This document shows, piece after piece, positions 28,275-37,059 of a stretch of 64,000 nt of DNA. The notes beneath the pieces are model-generated. The model was given only the letters and a program-made list of their open reading frames with translations. It was not told where the DNA came from and made no database searches. The stretch is from Paenibacillus phytohabitans. GTDB lineage: Bacteria > Bacillota > Bacilli > Paenibacillales > Paenibacillaceae. The position numbers and the translations under genes are program-made. Numbering within the stretch: the first letter of the stretch is position 1; every line of letters begins with the position of its first letter. The stretch spans positions 62,001-126,000 of the forward strand of contig NZ_WHOB01000018.1 of the NCBI RefSeq assembly GCF_013141775.1. The letters run 5' to 3'.

Positions 28275-28378
28275 TACAAAAACACCATCCTTGTTCTGAA
28301 CATGTCTATAGTATATAAAATGAAATCATTCTTTCATTTCATAGTAAAACACCTTACCCATTGTAACACGCCGGGAGA
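28275..28378. other. Gap between priA and def with an AT-rich hairpin
   Basis: ATGAAAT pairs with ATTTCAT on the minus strand, followed by TTTATA. This may be a weak terminator or part of a promoter for def. TATACTAT a little downstream could be a minus-10 region, but no clear minus-35 was seen. Confidence 0.35.
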
Positions 28379-30910
28379 TTACATCAACATCTGCGGGTCC
28401 ACATCAATGCTGATCTGCAGTCCTTTGTCACGGACAGAGTCCTCCAGCTCCTCGGCCACCTGACGGGCCAGTCCGATCGCATCAATCGCACCGCGCCATT
28501 TGATAATACACTGGAATCTGTAACGGCCTTTGAGCCGAGGCAAGGGTGACGCTACCGGACCCAGCAGATCCAGTGCATCCGAGGAGAGCTTGTCCAGACT
28601 GCCATACCAGCGCAGCTGCCTTGCTTTGCCCTGGATATTCAGGGCATAATTCTCCGCCAGCTTCAGCAGCAGCGGAAGCTGCTCATGCGACAGCGTAACC
28701 AGAATCAGCCGGCAATACGGCGGATAATGCAGCTCCTTGCGGTGCTTCAGTTCATCCCGTACGAACGATCTGTAATCATGTCCGCTGGCATGGATGATCG
28801 AATAATGCTCCGGTGTATAAGACTGCACAACCACTTCGCCGGGCAGCTGATGTCTGCCCGCTCTTCCGGCTACCTGTGTGAGCAGCTGGAACGTCTTCTC
28901 CGCCGCCCGGAAATCCGGCAGGTTCAGCGCCGAGTCCGCAGTGATGACACCGACCAGTGTAACATCGGGGAAATCCAGTCCCTTAGCCACCATCTGCGTT
29001 CCCAGCAGTACATCGGCCTTCTTATCCCTGAACTGGTTCAGCAGCTTCTCATGTGAACCCTTCTCCGTGGTTGTATCAACATCCATACGGATGACGCGGA
29101 TACCGGGAAATAGCTTGCCCAGCTCCTCTTCGACTCGCTGGGTCCCTGTCCCGAAGAAGCGGATATGCTCGCTGCCGCATTCGGGGCACAGCTTAGGTGC
29201 AGGCTCGGCATGGCCGCAGTAATGGCAGCGCAGATTGTCGCTGCGGCTATGGTATGTCAGCGAGATATCGCATTCGGGACAACCGGCAACATATCCGCAG
29301 CTCCGGCACATGACGAAGGTAGAGAACCCTCTGCGGTTCAAGAGGAGTACCGTCTGCTCTCCGCGTTCCAGCCTGCTCACCAGCGCAGCATGCAGCCTGC
29401 GGCTGAACATCGAGCGGTTGCCTTCCTTCAGCTCGTCGCGCATATCGACCACTGCCACCTTGGGCAGCTCGTTGCCGAGTGCGCGGCTAGGCATCTCCAG
29501 CAGAATCGGCGAGAAATGAATATCGCTCTGTGATCTGGCTGCGTGATAGCTCTCCAGCGAAGGCGTAGCCGAGCCAAGAATCACTACTGCCCCGCCCTGT
29601 TCAGCCCGGCGGACCGCGACATCACGGGCATGGTATTTCGGATTTTCTTCCTGCTTATAGGAGCCCTCATGCTCTTCATCCATAATAATGAGGCCCAGAT
29701 TGGCGAATGGAGCAAACACTGCCGAGCGTGCGCCGACAGCAACCATCGCTTTGCCCTCACGGATCTTGCGCCATTCGTCGTAGCGTTCGCCGACAGACAG
29801 CCGGCTGTGCATTACTGCCACCCCGCTGCCGAACCGGCCTTTGAACCGTTCAACCATCTGTGGAGTCAGGGCAATTTCCGGCACCAGCACTACGGCCTGA
29901 CGCCCTTGCTCCACACAGCGCTGAATGCACTGCAGATAAATCTCCGTCTTCCCGCTGCCCGTTACCCCGTGCAATAAGAAGACTTCATGCGTTTGCTGCT
30001 CTACAGTTCCCACAATCCGCTTATACACAACCTCTTGCTCCGCTGTCAGCGGCAAGGGTGTACTCGGCTTGAAATCGCGTCCCTGATAGGGGTCGCGGTA
30101 TACTTCAATTTCACTAATCTCAATATACCCTTTGTCCTCCAGCGCCTTCACCGTGCCGGCCGTAACCTGAAGAACCGACAGCACATCCTTGAGCGGCATG
30201 GGAAGTGTTGCCTCCATATCGATCAGGAAGGACAGCACTTCCTTCTGGCGCGCCGAACGCGCCGGGAAGCCGGACAGGGATTCGCGTGCTGCGGAGAGGC
30301 CTATGGCCAAATCAACGGCCTTCAGCTTCTTCTTGCCCATCTTGTCCTTGATCGACTGGCTCTCCGCCAGCACACCGCGCCGCACCATGAACTTTACAGT
30401 CTCAGCAGCCTCCGGGAAGGTGCGGGTCAGCAGCTTCATCGATACTTCCCCGTGGCGTCTGACGAAGTCAGTAATCTCCTGCTCTTCGTTGTCAGCCTCC
30501 AGGAAAAGCGGAAACAGCTCATCTCCGGGAGTATGGGCTGCTGCCTCTGCATCACCTAGCGAGATCAGCCGCTCGGCTTTGCCCTTCAGGGCAGTCGGAA
30601 GCATAGCCTGCAGTGCGGAGATCCGTCTGCAGGCATATCTTTGGCTCATCCAGTCGCCCAGCTCTACCAGCTCCGGCGACAGCGGAGGCAGCAGATCGAG
30701 CACTTCCACAATCGGCTTCATTCTCGATACACTGCCGGTCTCTCCCGACTCCAGGGATACAACAAAGCCCTGAACGGTCCGGGGTCCAAACGGAACCGCC
30801 ACTCTGCTGCCTACTTCAATCCAAAGCTTCAATGAATCGGGAATCAAATAATCAAACGGCCGGTCGGTGCTGCGCACAGGAACATCGACAATGACCTTGG
30901 CAATATCCAT
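28379..30910 (-). CDS. priA: Primosomal protein N' (replication restart helicase)
   Basis: The 843-residue protein has an N-terminal 3'-DNA-binding domain (VIVDVPVRSTDRPFDYLIPD), Walker A GVTGSGKTE, DEEHEGSYKQ (motif II), GSATPS (motif III) and a zinc-binding stretch with paired cysteines (CRSCGYVAGCPECD, then CHYCG and CPECGS). GRAGR closes the helicase core. It reloads the replisome at repaired forks. Its ATG overlaps the coaBC stop codon (TAATG). Confidence 0.97.
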   Translation of the reverse strand: MDIAKVIVDVPVRSTDRPFDYLIPDSLKLWIEVGSRVAVPFGPRTVQGFVVSLESGETGSVSRMKPIVEVLDLLPPLSPELVELGDWMSQRYACRRISALQAMLPTALKGKAERLISLGDAEAAAHTPGDELFPLFLEADNEEQEITDFVRRHGEVSMKLLTRTFPEAAETVKFMVRRGVLAESQSIKDKMGKKKLKAVDLAIGLSAARESLSGFPARSARQKEVLSFLIDMEATLPMPLKDVLSVLQVTAGTVKALEDKGYIEISEIEVYRDPYQGRDFKPSTPLPLTAEQEVVYKRIVGTVEQQTHEVFLLHGVTGSGKTEIYLQCIQRCVEQGRQAVVLVPEIALTPQMVERFKGRFGSGVAVMHSRLSVGERYDEWRKIREGKAMVAVGARSAVFAPFANLGLIIMDEEHEGSYKQEENPKYHARDVAVRRAEQGGAVVILGSATPSLESYHAARSQSDIHFSPILLEMPSRALGNELPKVAVVDMRDELKEGNRSMFSRRLHAALVSRLERGEQTVLLLNRRGFSTFVMCRSCGYVAGCPECDISLTYHSRSDNLRCHYCGHAEPAPKLCPECGSEHIRFFGTGTQRVEEELGKLFPGIRVIRMDVDTTTEKGSHEKLLNQFRDKKADVLLGTQMVAKGLDFPDVTLVGVITADSALNLPDFRAAEKTFQLLTQVAGRAGRHQLPGEVVVQSYTPEHYSIIHASGHDYRSFVRDELKHRKELHYPPYCRLILVTLSHEQLPLLLKLAENYALNIQGKARQLRWYGSLDKLSSDALDLLGPVASPLPRLKGRYRFQCIIKWRGAIDAIGLARQVAEELEDSVRDKGLQISIDVDPQMLM

Positions 30911-32142
30911 TATAACAAGGCTCCGGCAACACGCTCAGCGGCGAGCTGCAGCACCCGGCGCGCTACCTCATCCTTGGAAGCTAAAGGAAGATCCAGTACC
31001 AGGCCGTCTGCATCATAGACTGACACAATGTTGGTATCTGTGCCGAATCCGGCACCTTCCACTGCAACATCGTTGGCTACGATTAGATCAAGATTCTTGC
31101 GCACCAGCTTGTCTTTGGCGTAGTATTCCGCATTTTCGGTTTCGGCGGCAAACCCGATCAGGAACTGCTTATCCTTCATTTTGCCGAGACTCTCCAGAAT
31201 ATCGGTAGTCTTCACCAGTTCAAGGGTCATGGTGTCACCGCTCTTTTTGATCTTGGACTCCGCGCTGTGTCTCGGACGGTAATCTGCGACAGCTGCCGCT
31301 TTAATGAGAATGTCGCAATCGGCCCAGCGCTCCGTGACCGCTTCATACATATCCTGCGCCGATTCCACGCGGACCAGCCGGATATCGGCATCGCGCGGCG
31401 GCGCTTCATCCGTACGCGCGGCGATCAAGGTAACCTCTGCCCCCATGGCGCGTGCTGCCCGTGCCAGCGCGAAGCCCATTTTTCCGGAGGAATCATTGGA
31501 AATGTAACGGACAGGATCGATACGTTCAACCGTACCGCCAGCGGTAACAACTACCTTTTTACCAGCGAGCGGCCCGGATTTCTTGTCGTTCTGCAGCGCA
31601 AAGAAGTTCTCCACAACCTTCACGATCGCTTCCGGCTCTTCCAGCCGCCCTTTGCCCACGTAACCGCAGGCCAGCAGTCCTTCGCCCGGTTCAATAAAGT
31701 GTACCCCCCGGTTGTAGAGTGTATCGATATTGCTCAATACCGCCGGATGCTGATACATATGAACATTCATTGCAGGAGCCACCATTACAGGAGCTGTAGC
31801 GGCAAGCAGTGTAGTAGACAGCATATCATCTGCCAGCCCGTGCGCCATTTTGGCAATAATATTCGCGGTAGCCGGTGCGATCAGGACCAGATCGGCCGAA
31901 TCCGCCAGATCAATATGTGAGATGGAGGACGGGTCGCGTTCCTGAAAAGTATCGCTGTATACCCGTTGCTTCGACAATGACTGCAGTGTCAGCTCCGTAA
32001 TGAACTGTTTGGCCGACGCTGTCATGATGACATGAACCTCGGCGCCTTGCTGGGTAAGCTTGCTGGTCAGGGCCGCCGCCTTATAAGCAGCAATGCCTCC
32101 TGTGATTCCGAGTATAATCGACTTTCCTTGTAAACTCTTCAA
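30910..32142 (-). CDS. coaBC: Bifunctional phosphopantothenoylcysteine decarboxylase/synthetase
   Basis: I start at TTG 32142, directly after GGGGGGAGATCAG; the open frame reaches 36 codons further, but those residues look unlike the family. The 410-residue protein opens KSLQGKSIILGITGGIAAYKA (flavin-binding CoaC part, with PATANIIAKMAHG, PAMNVHMY and the clamp Cys in LLACGYVGKGR). It continues after residue about 190 with the CoaB part (VVVTAGGTVERIDPVRYISN; KFLIGF-type segment QFLIGFAAET). It performs two steps of coenzyme A synthesis. It is separated from rpoZ by 535 bp, unlike in Bacillus. Confidence 0.95.
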   Translation of the reverse strand: MKSLQGKSIILGITGGIAAYKAAALTSKLTQQGAEVHVIMTASAKQFITELTLQSLSKQRVYSDTFQERDPSSISHIDLADSADLVLIAPATANIIAKMAHGLADDMLSTTLLAATAPVMVAPAMNVHMYQHPAVLSNIDTLYNRGVHFIEPGEGLLACGYVGKGRLEEPEAIVKVVENFFALQNDKKSGPLAGKKVVVTAGGTVERIDPVRYISNDSSGKMGFALARAARAMGAEVTLIAARTDEAPPRDADIRLVRVESAQDMYEAVTERWADCDILIKAAAVADYRPRHSAESKIKKSGDTMTLELVKTTDILESLGKMKDKQFLIGFAAETENAEYYAKDKLVRKNLDLIVANDVAVEGAGFGTDTNIVSVYDADGLVLDLPLASKDEVARRVLQLAAERVAGALL

Positions 32143-32280
32143 ACTGATCTCCCCCCTGTTCCTCAATCTGTGCCCATTGTATATGCCGCTATGAAAAGAA
32201 GAAATGAAAATCTTCATATTTACGTCAAAAGGAAGATGTATAGATTTCATTTATTTTTTTGAATAAAGGAACTATCGCCA

Positions 32281-32446
32281 CTGCGGTGATATTTGGACTT
32301 CCGGCCGCTGCCCATCCCCAGATTTCTTGATTTATACCGCATATCGCGGTGGAAATCCGGTGACTGATTATGCTTCCGAGGCTAGCTTTCCTGCGGAAAG
32401 CTTTCAGGCGGTCGCTGTCGCTCCTACAGTTCCAAAATCCCCTCCG
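32281..32446 (-). repeat. Dispersed intergenic repeat, copy 2 (166 bp)
   Basis: This is the inverted match of 768-895. It carries an extra palindromic module (19-bp AGCTTTCC...GGAAAGCT at 32384-32402 plus flanks) that copy 1 lacks. It lies between the rpoZ terminator and coaBC. Confidence 0.85.
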
Positions 32447-32516
32447 CTGCTCCGTTCACTTCACTCAAAATTTCAAGTTTAATCTATCCCGCTTCATTAT
32501 TTCCTTATAAATAGAG

Positions 32517-32541
32517 AAAAAAATAACAACCTTCCGGTTGT
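32517..32541 (-). terminator. Terminator after rpoZ
   Basis: ACAACC/GGTTGT stem with a GGAA tetraloop, followed on the minus strand by TATTTTTTT. It should end part or all of the transcript that comes from remA-gmk-rpoZ. Confidence 0.8.
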
Positions 32542-32548
32542 CAGGAAC

Positions 32549-32648
32549 AGCCCGGTGCGGGCTATTATCTATTTCATTGTGCAGCTTAACTGGCTTAACT
32601 CAAGAAGAAACGGCTGCGCCATCCCTAAGCGGGATGGTTTCCGTTTCT
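32549..32648 (-). other. Two further stem-loops between rpoZ and its terminator
   Basis: A long stem (AGAAACGG/CCGTTTCT with inner CCATCCC/GGGATGG, 32606-32648) and a small one (AGCCC/GGGCT, 32549-32563) lie between the rpoZ stop and the U-tract terminator. They could be 3'-end processing or RNA-stability elements. Confidence 0.5.
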
Positions 32649-32677
32649 GCTGTGAGCCTTGAGCCGGAACCTTGAGA

Positions 32678-32881
32678 CTATTCTTCGTCGCCGCGTGTTA
32701 CGATAATGCGGTCTTCATAGATCTCTTCAAGCGCAACACCAACAAACTTGTGCGATCTCGGGTTCTTGATATCAGTCTTTCCGCCTTCACGGAGCGCTCT
32801 AGCCCGGCGGGCTGAAGCGACAACCAGGGAATACTTGCTGTCGACCTTGGTCACCAGTTCGTCAATGGATGGATATAGCAT
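32678..32881 (-). CDS. rpoZ: RNA polymerase omega subunit
   Basis: ATG 32881 follows GAGGTG; a start 9 bp upstream is in frame but less well placed. The 67-residue protein reads [19 protein letters not shown] and [15 protein letters not shown], the conserved omega helix-turn pattern, then [14 protein letters not shown]. It stabilises the beta-prime subunit of RNA polymerase. It follows gmk in the conserved order. Confidence 0.96.
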   Translation of the reverse strand: MLYPSIDELVTKVDSKYSLVVASARRARALREGGKTDIKNPRSHKFVGVALEEIYEDRIIVTRGDEE

Positions 32882-32935
32882 GTAGAACACCTCTTCATCT
32901 TTTACTATAAATATGAACCAATCCTGTAGAACCTA

Positions 32936-33505
32936 TCATCTCACCTTACAATGTTCGGCGATAATAATGCTTTCTATTCGCTTGCAGGCCAGATCGATCT
33001 CGTCATTCACTACTGCGTAATCATAATGCCGGATCAGGCCGATTTCATCCTCTGCAACAGACATGCGGTGATTAATCACATCAGGATGCTCCGTACCGCG
33101 TCCGCGGATACGGTCCTTCAACTCGTCCATCGACGGAGGAAGAAGGAAGACAAAGATGCCTTCTGGGAATTTGTCTTTGACTTTGAGAGCTCCCTGAACC
33201 TCGATTTCCAGAATAATATCTCTTCCGCTCTCGAGTGTTCTCTCCACAAAGTCACGCGGAGTACCGTAATAATTGCCTACGTACTCCGCATATTCGAGCA
33301 GCTGGTCACCTTCAATCATGTCAGCGAACTGCTCTCTGGATTTGAAAAAATAATTGACGCCGTTCTCTTCACCTGCACGCGGTGAACGCGTGGTGGCGGA
33401 AACGGAATAGACGAGTTCAGGCATCTTCGGCCGCAGCGCAGTGCATACCGTACCTTTGCCGACGCCGGATGGGCCGGATAGTATGATCAGCAATCCTTTT
33501 GACAT
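32936..33505 (-). CDS. gmk: Guanylate kinase
   Basis: ATG 33505 is preceded by GGAG. The 189-residue kinase shows [15 protein letters not shown] (P-loop), [17 protein letters not shown] (GMP-binding), ILEIEVQGA and the lid [11 protein letters not shown]. It converts GMP to GDP. The position between remA and rpoZ is the Bacillus arrangement. Confidence 0.97.
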   Translation of the reverse strand: MSKGLLIILSGPSGVGKGTVCTALRPKMPELVYSVSATTRSPRAGEENGVNYFFKSREQFADMIEGDQLLEYAEYVGNYYGTPRDFVERTLESGRDIILEIEVQGALKVKDKFPEGIFVFLLPPSMDELKDRIRGRGTEHPDVINHRMSVAEDEIGLIRHYDYAVVNDEIDLACKRIESIIIAEHCKVR

Positions 33506-33523
33506 AGTACACTCCATTTGTTG

Positions 33524-33784
33524 TTATTCGTCGTTATCGTCATCTTTGCTGGATAGGCGGTGAGCAACGGTCTCCGGCTGAACGGCCGAGAGAATGACGT
33601 GGTCGCTGTCTGTAATAATGACGGCCCGCGTCCGTCTTCCGTAGGTGGCGTCGATCAGCATATGCCGGTCTCTGGCCTCCTGAATAATTCGTTTGATCGG
33701 TGCAGATTCCGGGCTGACAATGGAAATAATGCGGTTGGCCGACACGATATTCCCAAAGCCGATGTTGATTAATTTGATTGCCAT
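33524..33784 (-). CDS. remA: Extracellular matrix regulator RemA (DUF370)
   Basis: The 86-residue protein reads [20 protein letters not shown] and [20 protein letters not shown], the RemA signature. RemA forms ring-like DNA-binding oligomers that activate biofilm matrix and osmoprotection genes in B. subtilis. The target genes in this organism are unknown. It starts 18 bp upstream of gmk and follows the yicC-like gene. Confidence 0.93.
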   Translation of the reverse strand: MAIKLINIGFGNIVSANRIISIVSPESAPIKRIIQEARDRHMLIDATYGRRTRAVIITDSDHVILSAVQPETVAHRLSSKDDDNDE

Positions 33785-33835
33785 GTTCCGGTTGTTCCCC
33801 CCATAAGTTACATCTTTGCTTGTTTCAGGTCCCTG

Positions 33836-34732
33836 TTATTCTAAATTCGCCGCTTGCTCGCGTATCTTCTCAAGCTCCGCCTTCATGTCAAGCGTGAGAT
33901 TCACGATGTCCAGATGATTGCACTTGGACCCGATGGTGTTGGTCTCCCTGTTCATCTCCTGAATGAGAAAATCAAGTTTGCGTCCTGCAGGTTCACTGCC
34001 AAGCAGCAAAGCCCTGCATTGCCCGAAATGACTGTACAGCCGGGTAAGCTCCTCATCTATACTGCAGCGGTCGGCGAAAATAGCAATGTCCATGCCGAAT
34101 TTATGCTCATCCCACGGGAAGTTCCCGTCATTCAGTCCGCTGAGCCGCTGCCGCAGCTTCTCGCGGTATTCATGCACAACCAGAGGCGCAAGCCCGGTTA
34201 TCCCGGCATGCAGCTCCTCCAGCCGGTCAACCCGGCGTGACAGATCAGCAGCCAGATAACCGCCCTCGCGGGCACGCATCTCCAGCAGGGCCTCCAGACT
34301 AAGGCGGAGCCCCTTCTCGAGGAGCTCTGCAACTTCTTCAGAGGGAGACGCAGCAGCAGTCGGAATCTCTTCCTTGAATTCCATAACACCGGGCATAGAA
34401 AGTATATCACGGAGAGTCAACTCTCCCTGGAATCCATACTCCCGTCTTAAGGCCTCTGCTGCGTCCAGATAGCACTTCACCAGCGTACGGTTCAGCGCAT
34501 GCGCGTCAGCCGCACCCTCGGTGAGTTCCCTATTAATGATGACATCTACCCGTCCCCGTTTGATATGGGCTTGAACGAGCCGCCGCACCATATCCTCATA
34601 ACCCGTCCAATCCCGGGGCATCCGCAGCACAACTTCGCAGTAACGGTTATTCACCGATTTGACTTCGAAACTAATCTTGTGTCCACCGAATTGCAGGGAT
34701 GACTGACCGTATCCGGTCATACTAAATGACAA
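33836..34732 (-). CDS. YicC/YloC family endoribonuclease
   Basis: I prefer a TTG at 34732, giving SFSMTGYGQSS, because relatives begin at this distance from the SMTGYG motif and GGATGTG lies upstream; the ORF remains open five codons further. About 298 residues. The DUF1732 C-terminus is visible as KLDFLIQEMNRETNTIGSK, with the acidic residues that support metal-dependent RNA cleavage in characterised members. It is first in the yicC-remA-gmk-rpoZ transcript unit. Confidence 0.9.
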   Translation of the reverse strand: MSFSMTGYGQSSLQFGGHKISFEVKSVNNRYCEVVLRMPRDWTGYEDMVRRLVQAHIKRGRVDVIINRELTEGAADAHALNRTLVKCYLDAAEALRREYGFQGELTLRDILSMPGVMEFKEEIPTAAASPSEEVAELLEKGLRLSLEALLEMRAREGGYLAADLSRRVDRLEELHAGITGLAPLVVHEYREKLRQRLSGLNDGNFPWDEHKFGMDIAIFADRCSIDEELTRLYSHFGQCRALLLGSEPAGRKLDFLIQEMNRETNTIGSKCNHLDIVNLTLDMKAELEKIREQAANLE

Positions 34733-34770
34733 CGGAATCACATCCATTACACTATTGTAATTGATTCTTA

Positions 34771-36645
34771 CTAGCGAAACAAGGGGGACAATCTGCGTCC
34801 CTGCTTCGCCCAGACATACTCCAGCAGCTGTACACTCATATCATAGAACATAAAGGGTGTAATCAGATAGATGCCGTTAAAATGCGCAGTCGCCGCATCC
34901 AGCAGCTCCTTGGCGATGAGAACGCCTTCCGCGCGCCCCGCTTCGCCTTCCAGTCCCTGCATGCGGCTGCGGACCTCGGGGGAGAGCTGAATTCCCGGAA
35001 CCTCATTATGGAGATATTCAGCGTTCCGGCCGCTGGCCAGCGGCATGATTCCGATAAAGATCGGAATATCCAGATGCTCTGTGGCTTTGGCAATCCGGGC
35101 AATTAATTCAGGATCATAGACAGGCTGGGTCATAATGTAATCCGCACCGGATGCGATCTTCTTCTCCAGCCGCTCCACCGCCTTGTCCAAGTGCTTGACG
35201 TTGGGATTAAACGCAGCACCGATCACGAACTTCGCCTTCTGTTTGAGCGGCTTGCCCGAGAAGGCCACACCGTCATTCAGCTGTCTGATCATACGTATAA
35301 TTTCAAAAGAGGTCAGATCATAAATAGAGCTGGACCCGGGCAGATCACCGAAACGTGCCGGATCACCGGTTACAGCCAGTACATGGTCAATGCCAAGAGC
35401 GTCAAAGCCCATTAAATGCGACTGGGTACCGATCAGATTGCGGTCCCGGCAGGCAATATGCACCAGCGGCCGCAGCCCTGTACGGGCCTGAACCAGATGC
35501 CCCAGTGCCATATTGCTCATCCGGGTAACCGCAAGCGAGTTGTCTGCCAGCGTCAGCGCATCTGCGCCGGCTCTGCGCAGCGCTTCCGCTCCTCGCATGA
35601 ACTTCGCGATGTCAAGATCACGCGGCGGATCAAGCTCTACGATCACTGTATGCCGTTCCTTCACCAGATCCACAAGCGTCGGTTCTGCTCCGCCCTGTCC
35701 TTCATCCTCGCTCAAATGCTCATGCACAGAAATCCGTTCTGCCATTCTATGTTCATCAGGCTCCGGAAGCGGCGTAACCGCATACTCCTTGAGTGCAGCG
35801 GAAATTTCCGCAATATGCCGGGGAGTGGTGCCGCAGCATCCTCCAATGATCCGGCTGCCCATATCCGCGAAGACCGGAGCCATCTGGCCGAAATATTCCG
35901 GTGATGCCCCATAGCGGTACTGGCCGTCCACATAATCTGCTACCCCCGCATTGGGATAGATCGATACAGGAAGCACAAGCCGCCCCTGAAGAGTGCCCAG
36001 CGCACGCTTGATGCCGTTCGGCCCGGTGTTGCAGTTGAAGCCGATGACATCCGCACCGTCCTGTTCCAGAATGCGGAACGCCTCAGGCAGAGTAAGCCCG
36101 TCCAGTGTTCGCGCCGAGTCATCTACAGCCAGCTGGCAGATTACAGGAAGCCCGCTGAGCTTGCGGACGGTTCTGAGTGCCAGGTGGAGCTCTTCCACAT
36201 CATAAAAGGTCTCCAGCATGATACCGTCCGGCTGCTCTTCCAGCAGCGCAGCAATCTGCTGCGAGAAAAACCGCTTAAGCTCAGCCGAGGACAAATTAGC
36301 CCGTTTGCCGGCGCGTATAGATCCCACAGCCCCGACTACATAGCCGGTCTCTCCGGCTGCACGGCGGGCAATGCTCACCCCGGCGCGGTTGATCTCGGCA
36401 ACCTTCGATTCCAGCCCGAATTTGGAGAGCTTATCATAGTTCGCCGAATACGTGTTACTCTCCAGCAGGACTGAACCGGCTTCCATGTAGCTCCGGTGGA
36501 CATCCTCAATCACCTCCGGAGAGGTCAGATTCAATTCCTCATAGGAGATGCCTACAGGAAAACCCTTTTGATATAAAAAGGTTCCCATCGCCCCGTCTCC
36601 GACCAATACGTTATTCTCCCATGCAGAGCGCAAATCCGGCTTCAC
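34771..36645 (-). CDS. yitJ: Bifunctional homocysteine S-methyltransferase/methylenetetrahydrofolate reductase
   Basis: The 624-residue fusion starts at GTG after GGGGAGG. The N-terminal half is the zinc-dependent methyltransferase (VGDGAMGTFLYQKG; VIGFNCNTGPNG; GGCCGTTPRHI with the zinc cysteines). The C-terminal half is MTHF reductase (VELDPPRDLDIAKFM; HIACRDRNLIG; AVTGDP; FVIGAAFNPNV). It transfers a methyl group to homocysteine and makes 5-methyl-THF, closing the methionine cycle. No S-box riboswitch was recognised in its 150-bp upstream region, unlike many Firmicute homologs. Confidence 0.95.
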   Translation of the reverse strand: MKPDLRSAWENNVLVGDGAMGTFLYQKGFPVGISYEELNLTSPEVIEDVHRSYMEAGSVLLESNTYSANYDKLSKFGLESKVAEINRAGVSIARRAAGETGYVVGAVGSIRAGKRANLSSAELKRFFSQQIAALLEEQPDGIMLETFYDVEELHLALRTVRKLSGLPVICQLAVDDSARTLDGLTLPEAFRILEQDGADVIGFNCNTGPNGIKRALGTLQGRLVLPVSIYPNAGVADYVDGQYRYGASPEYFGQMAPVFADMGSRIIGGCCGTTPRHIAEISAALKEYAVTPLPEPDEHRMAERISVHEHLSEDEGQGGAEPTLVDLVKERHTVIVELDPPRDLDIAKFMRGAEALRRAGADALTLADNSLAVTRMSNMALGHLVQARTGLRPLVHIACRDRNLIGTQSHLMGFDALGIDHVLAVTGDPARFGDLPGSSSIYDLTSFEIIRMIRQLNDGVAFSGKPLKQKAKFVIGAAFNPNVKHLDKAVERLEKKIASGADYIMTQPVYDPELIARIAKATEHLDIPIFIGIMPLASGRNAEYLHNEVPGIQLSPEVRSRMQGLEGEAGRAEGVLIAKELLDAATAHFNGIYLITPFMFYDMSVQLLEYVWAKQGRRLSPLFR

Positions 36646-36668
36646 CGTAAGAACCTCCCCTTTTTTGT

Positions 36669-36687
36669 CATTAGTTTCATACTAATG
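36669..36687. promoter_or_regulatory. Perfect palindrome upstream of yitJ
   Basis: CATTAGT-TTCAT-ACTAATG, a 7-bp perfect inverted repeat with a 5-base spacer, 24 bp before the GTG start. It could be an operator or an RNA hairpin masking the start. Confidence 0.4.
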
Positions 36688-36801
36688 TAACATAAAACGG
36701 GATGGATGATAAGCTTTGATCAGCGGAAACAGACGCCCTTTGCATGGCATACCGGCAAATGATTCATACTACTCCTATTCTTTTACAGAGGAGCCTGTCC
36801 A

Positions 36802-37059
36802 ATGAAAAAAAACACCCGTAAGCTGCTGCTGCGCAAATATGCCGTCATCCTGCTGCTGTCCGCCCTCTCGCTGCTGTATTTGTATCTGGGGGATTGGCTT
36901 TTCGGGTACGGGCTGGATAATATCGGCTACATTTTCGATTACCTGCTCTATACTGCTTCCGAGAAGCTGACTGCAACAGTGCTGATCCTCTGCATGATCG
37001 TGCCGGATGCCGTCTACTGGATACGCGGAACTCAGCCCGGACGCGGTGCAGAGAAATGA
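36802..37059 (+). CDS. Small two-helix membrane protein, unrecognised
   Basis: The 85-residue protein has GAGGAG nine bases before the ATG. It starts basic (KKNTRKLLLRKYAV), then a helix (ILLLSALSLLYLYLGDWLF), a short loop (GYGLDNIGYIFDYLLYT) and a second helix (LTATVLILCMIVPDAVYWI). No family was recognised. Its end overlaps the 3' end of the converging gerB-type gene by 28 bp. Confidence 0.65.
   Translation: MKKNTRKLLLRKYAVILLLSALSLLYLYLGDWLFGYGLDNIGYIFDYLLYTASEKLTATVLILCMIVPDAVYWIRGTQPGRGAEK

Noticed and set aside
36646..36801. SAM riboswitch upstream of yitJ
   Set aside because: No S-box consensus segments; only a palindrome was found.
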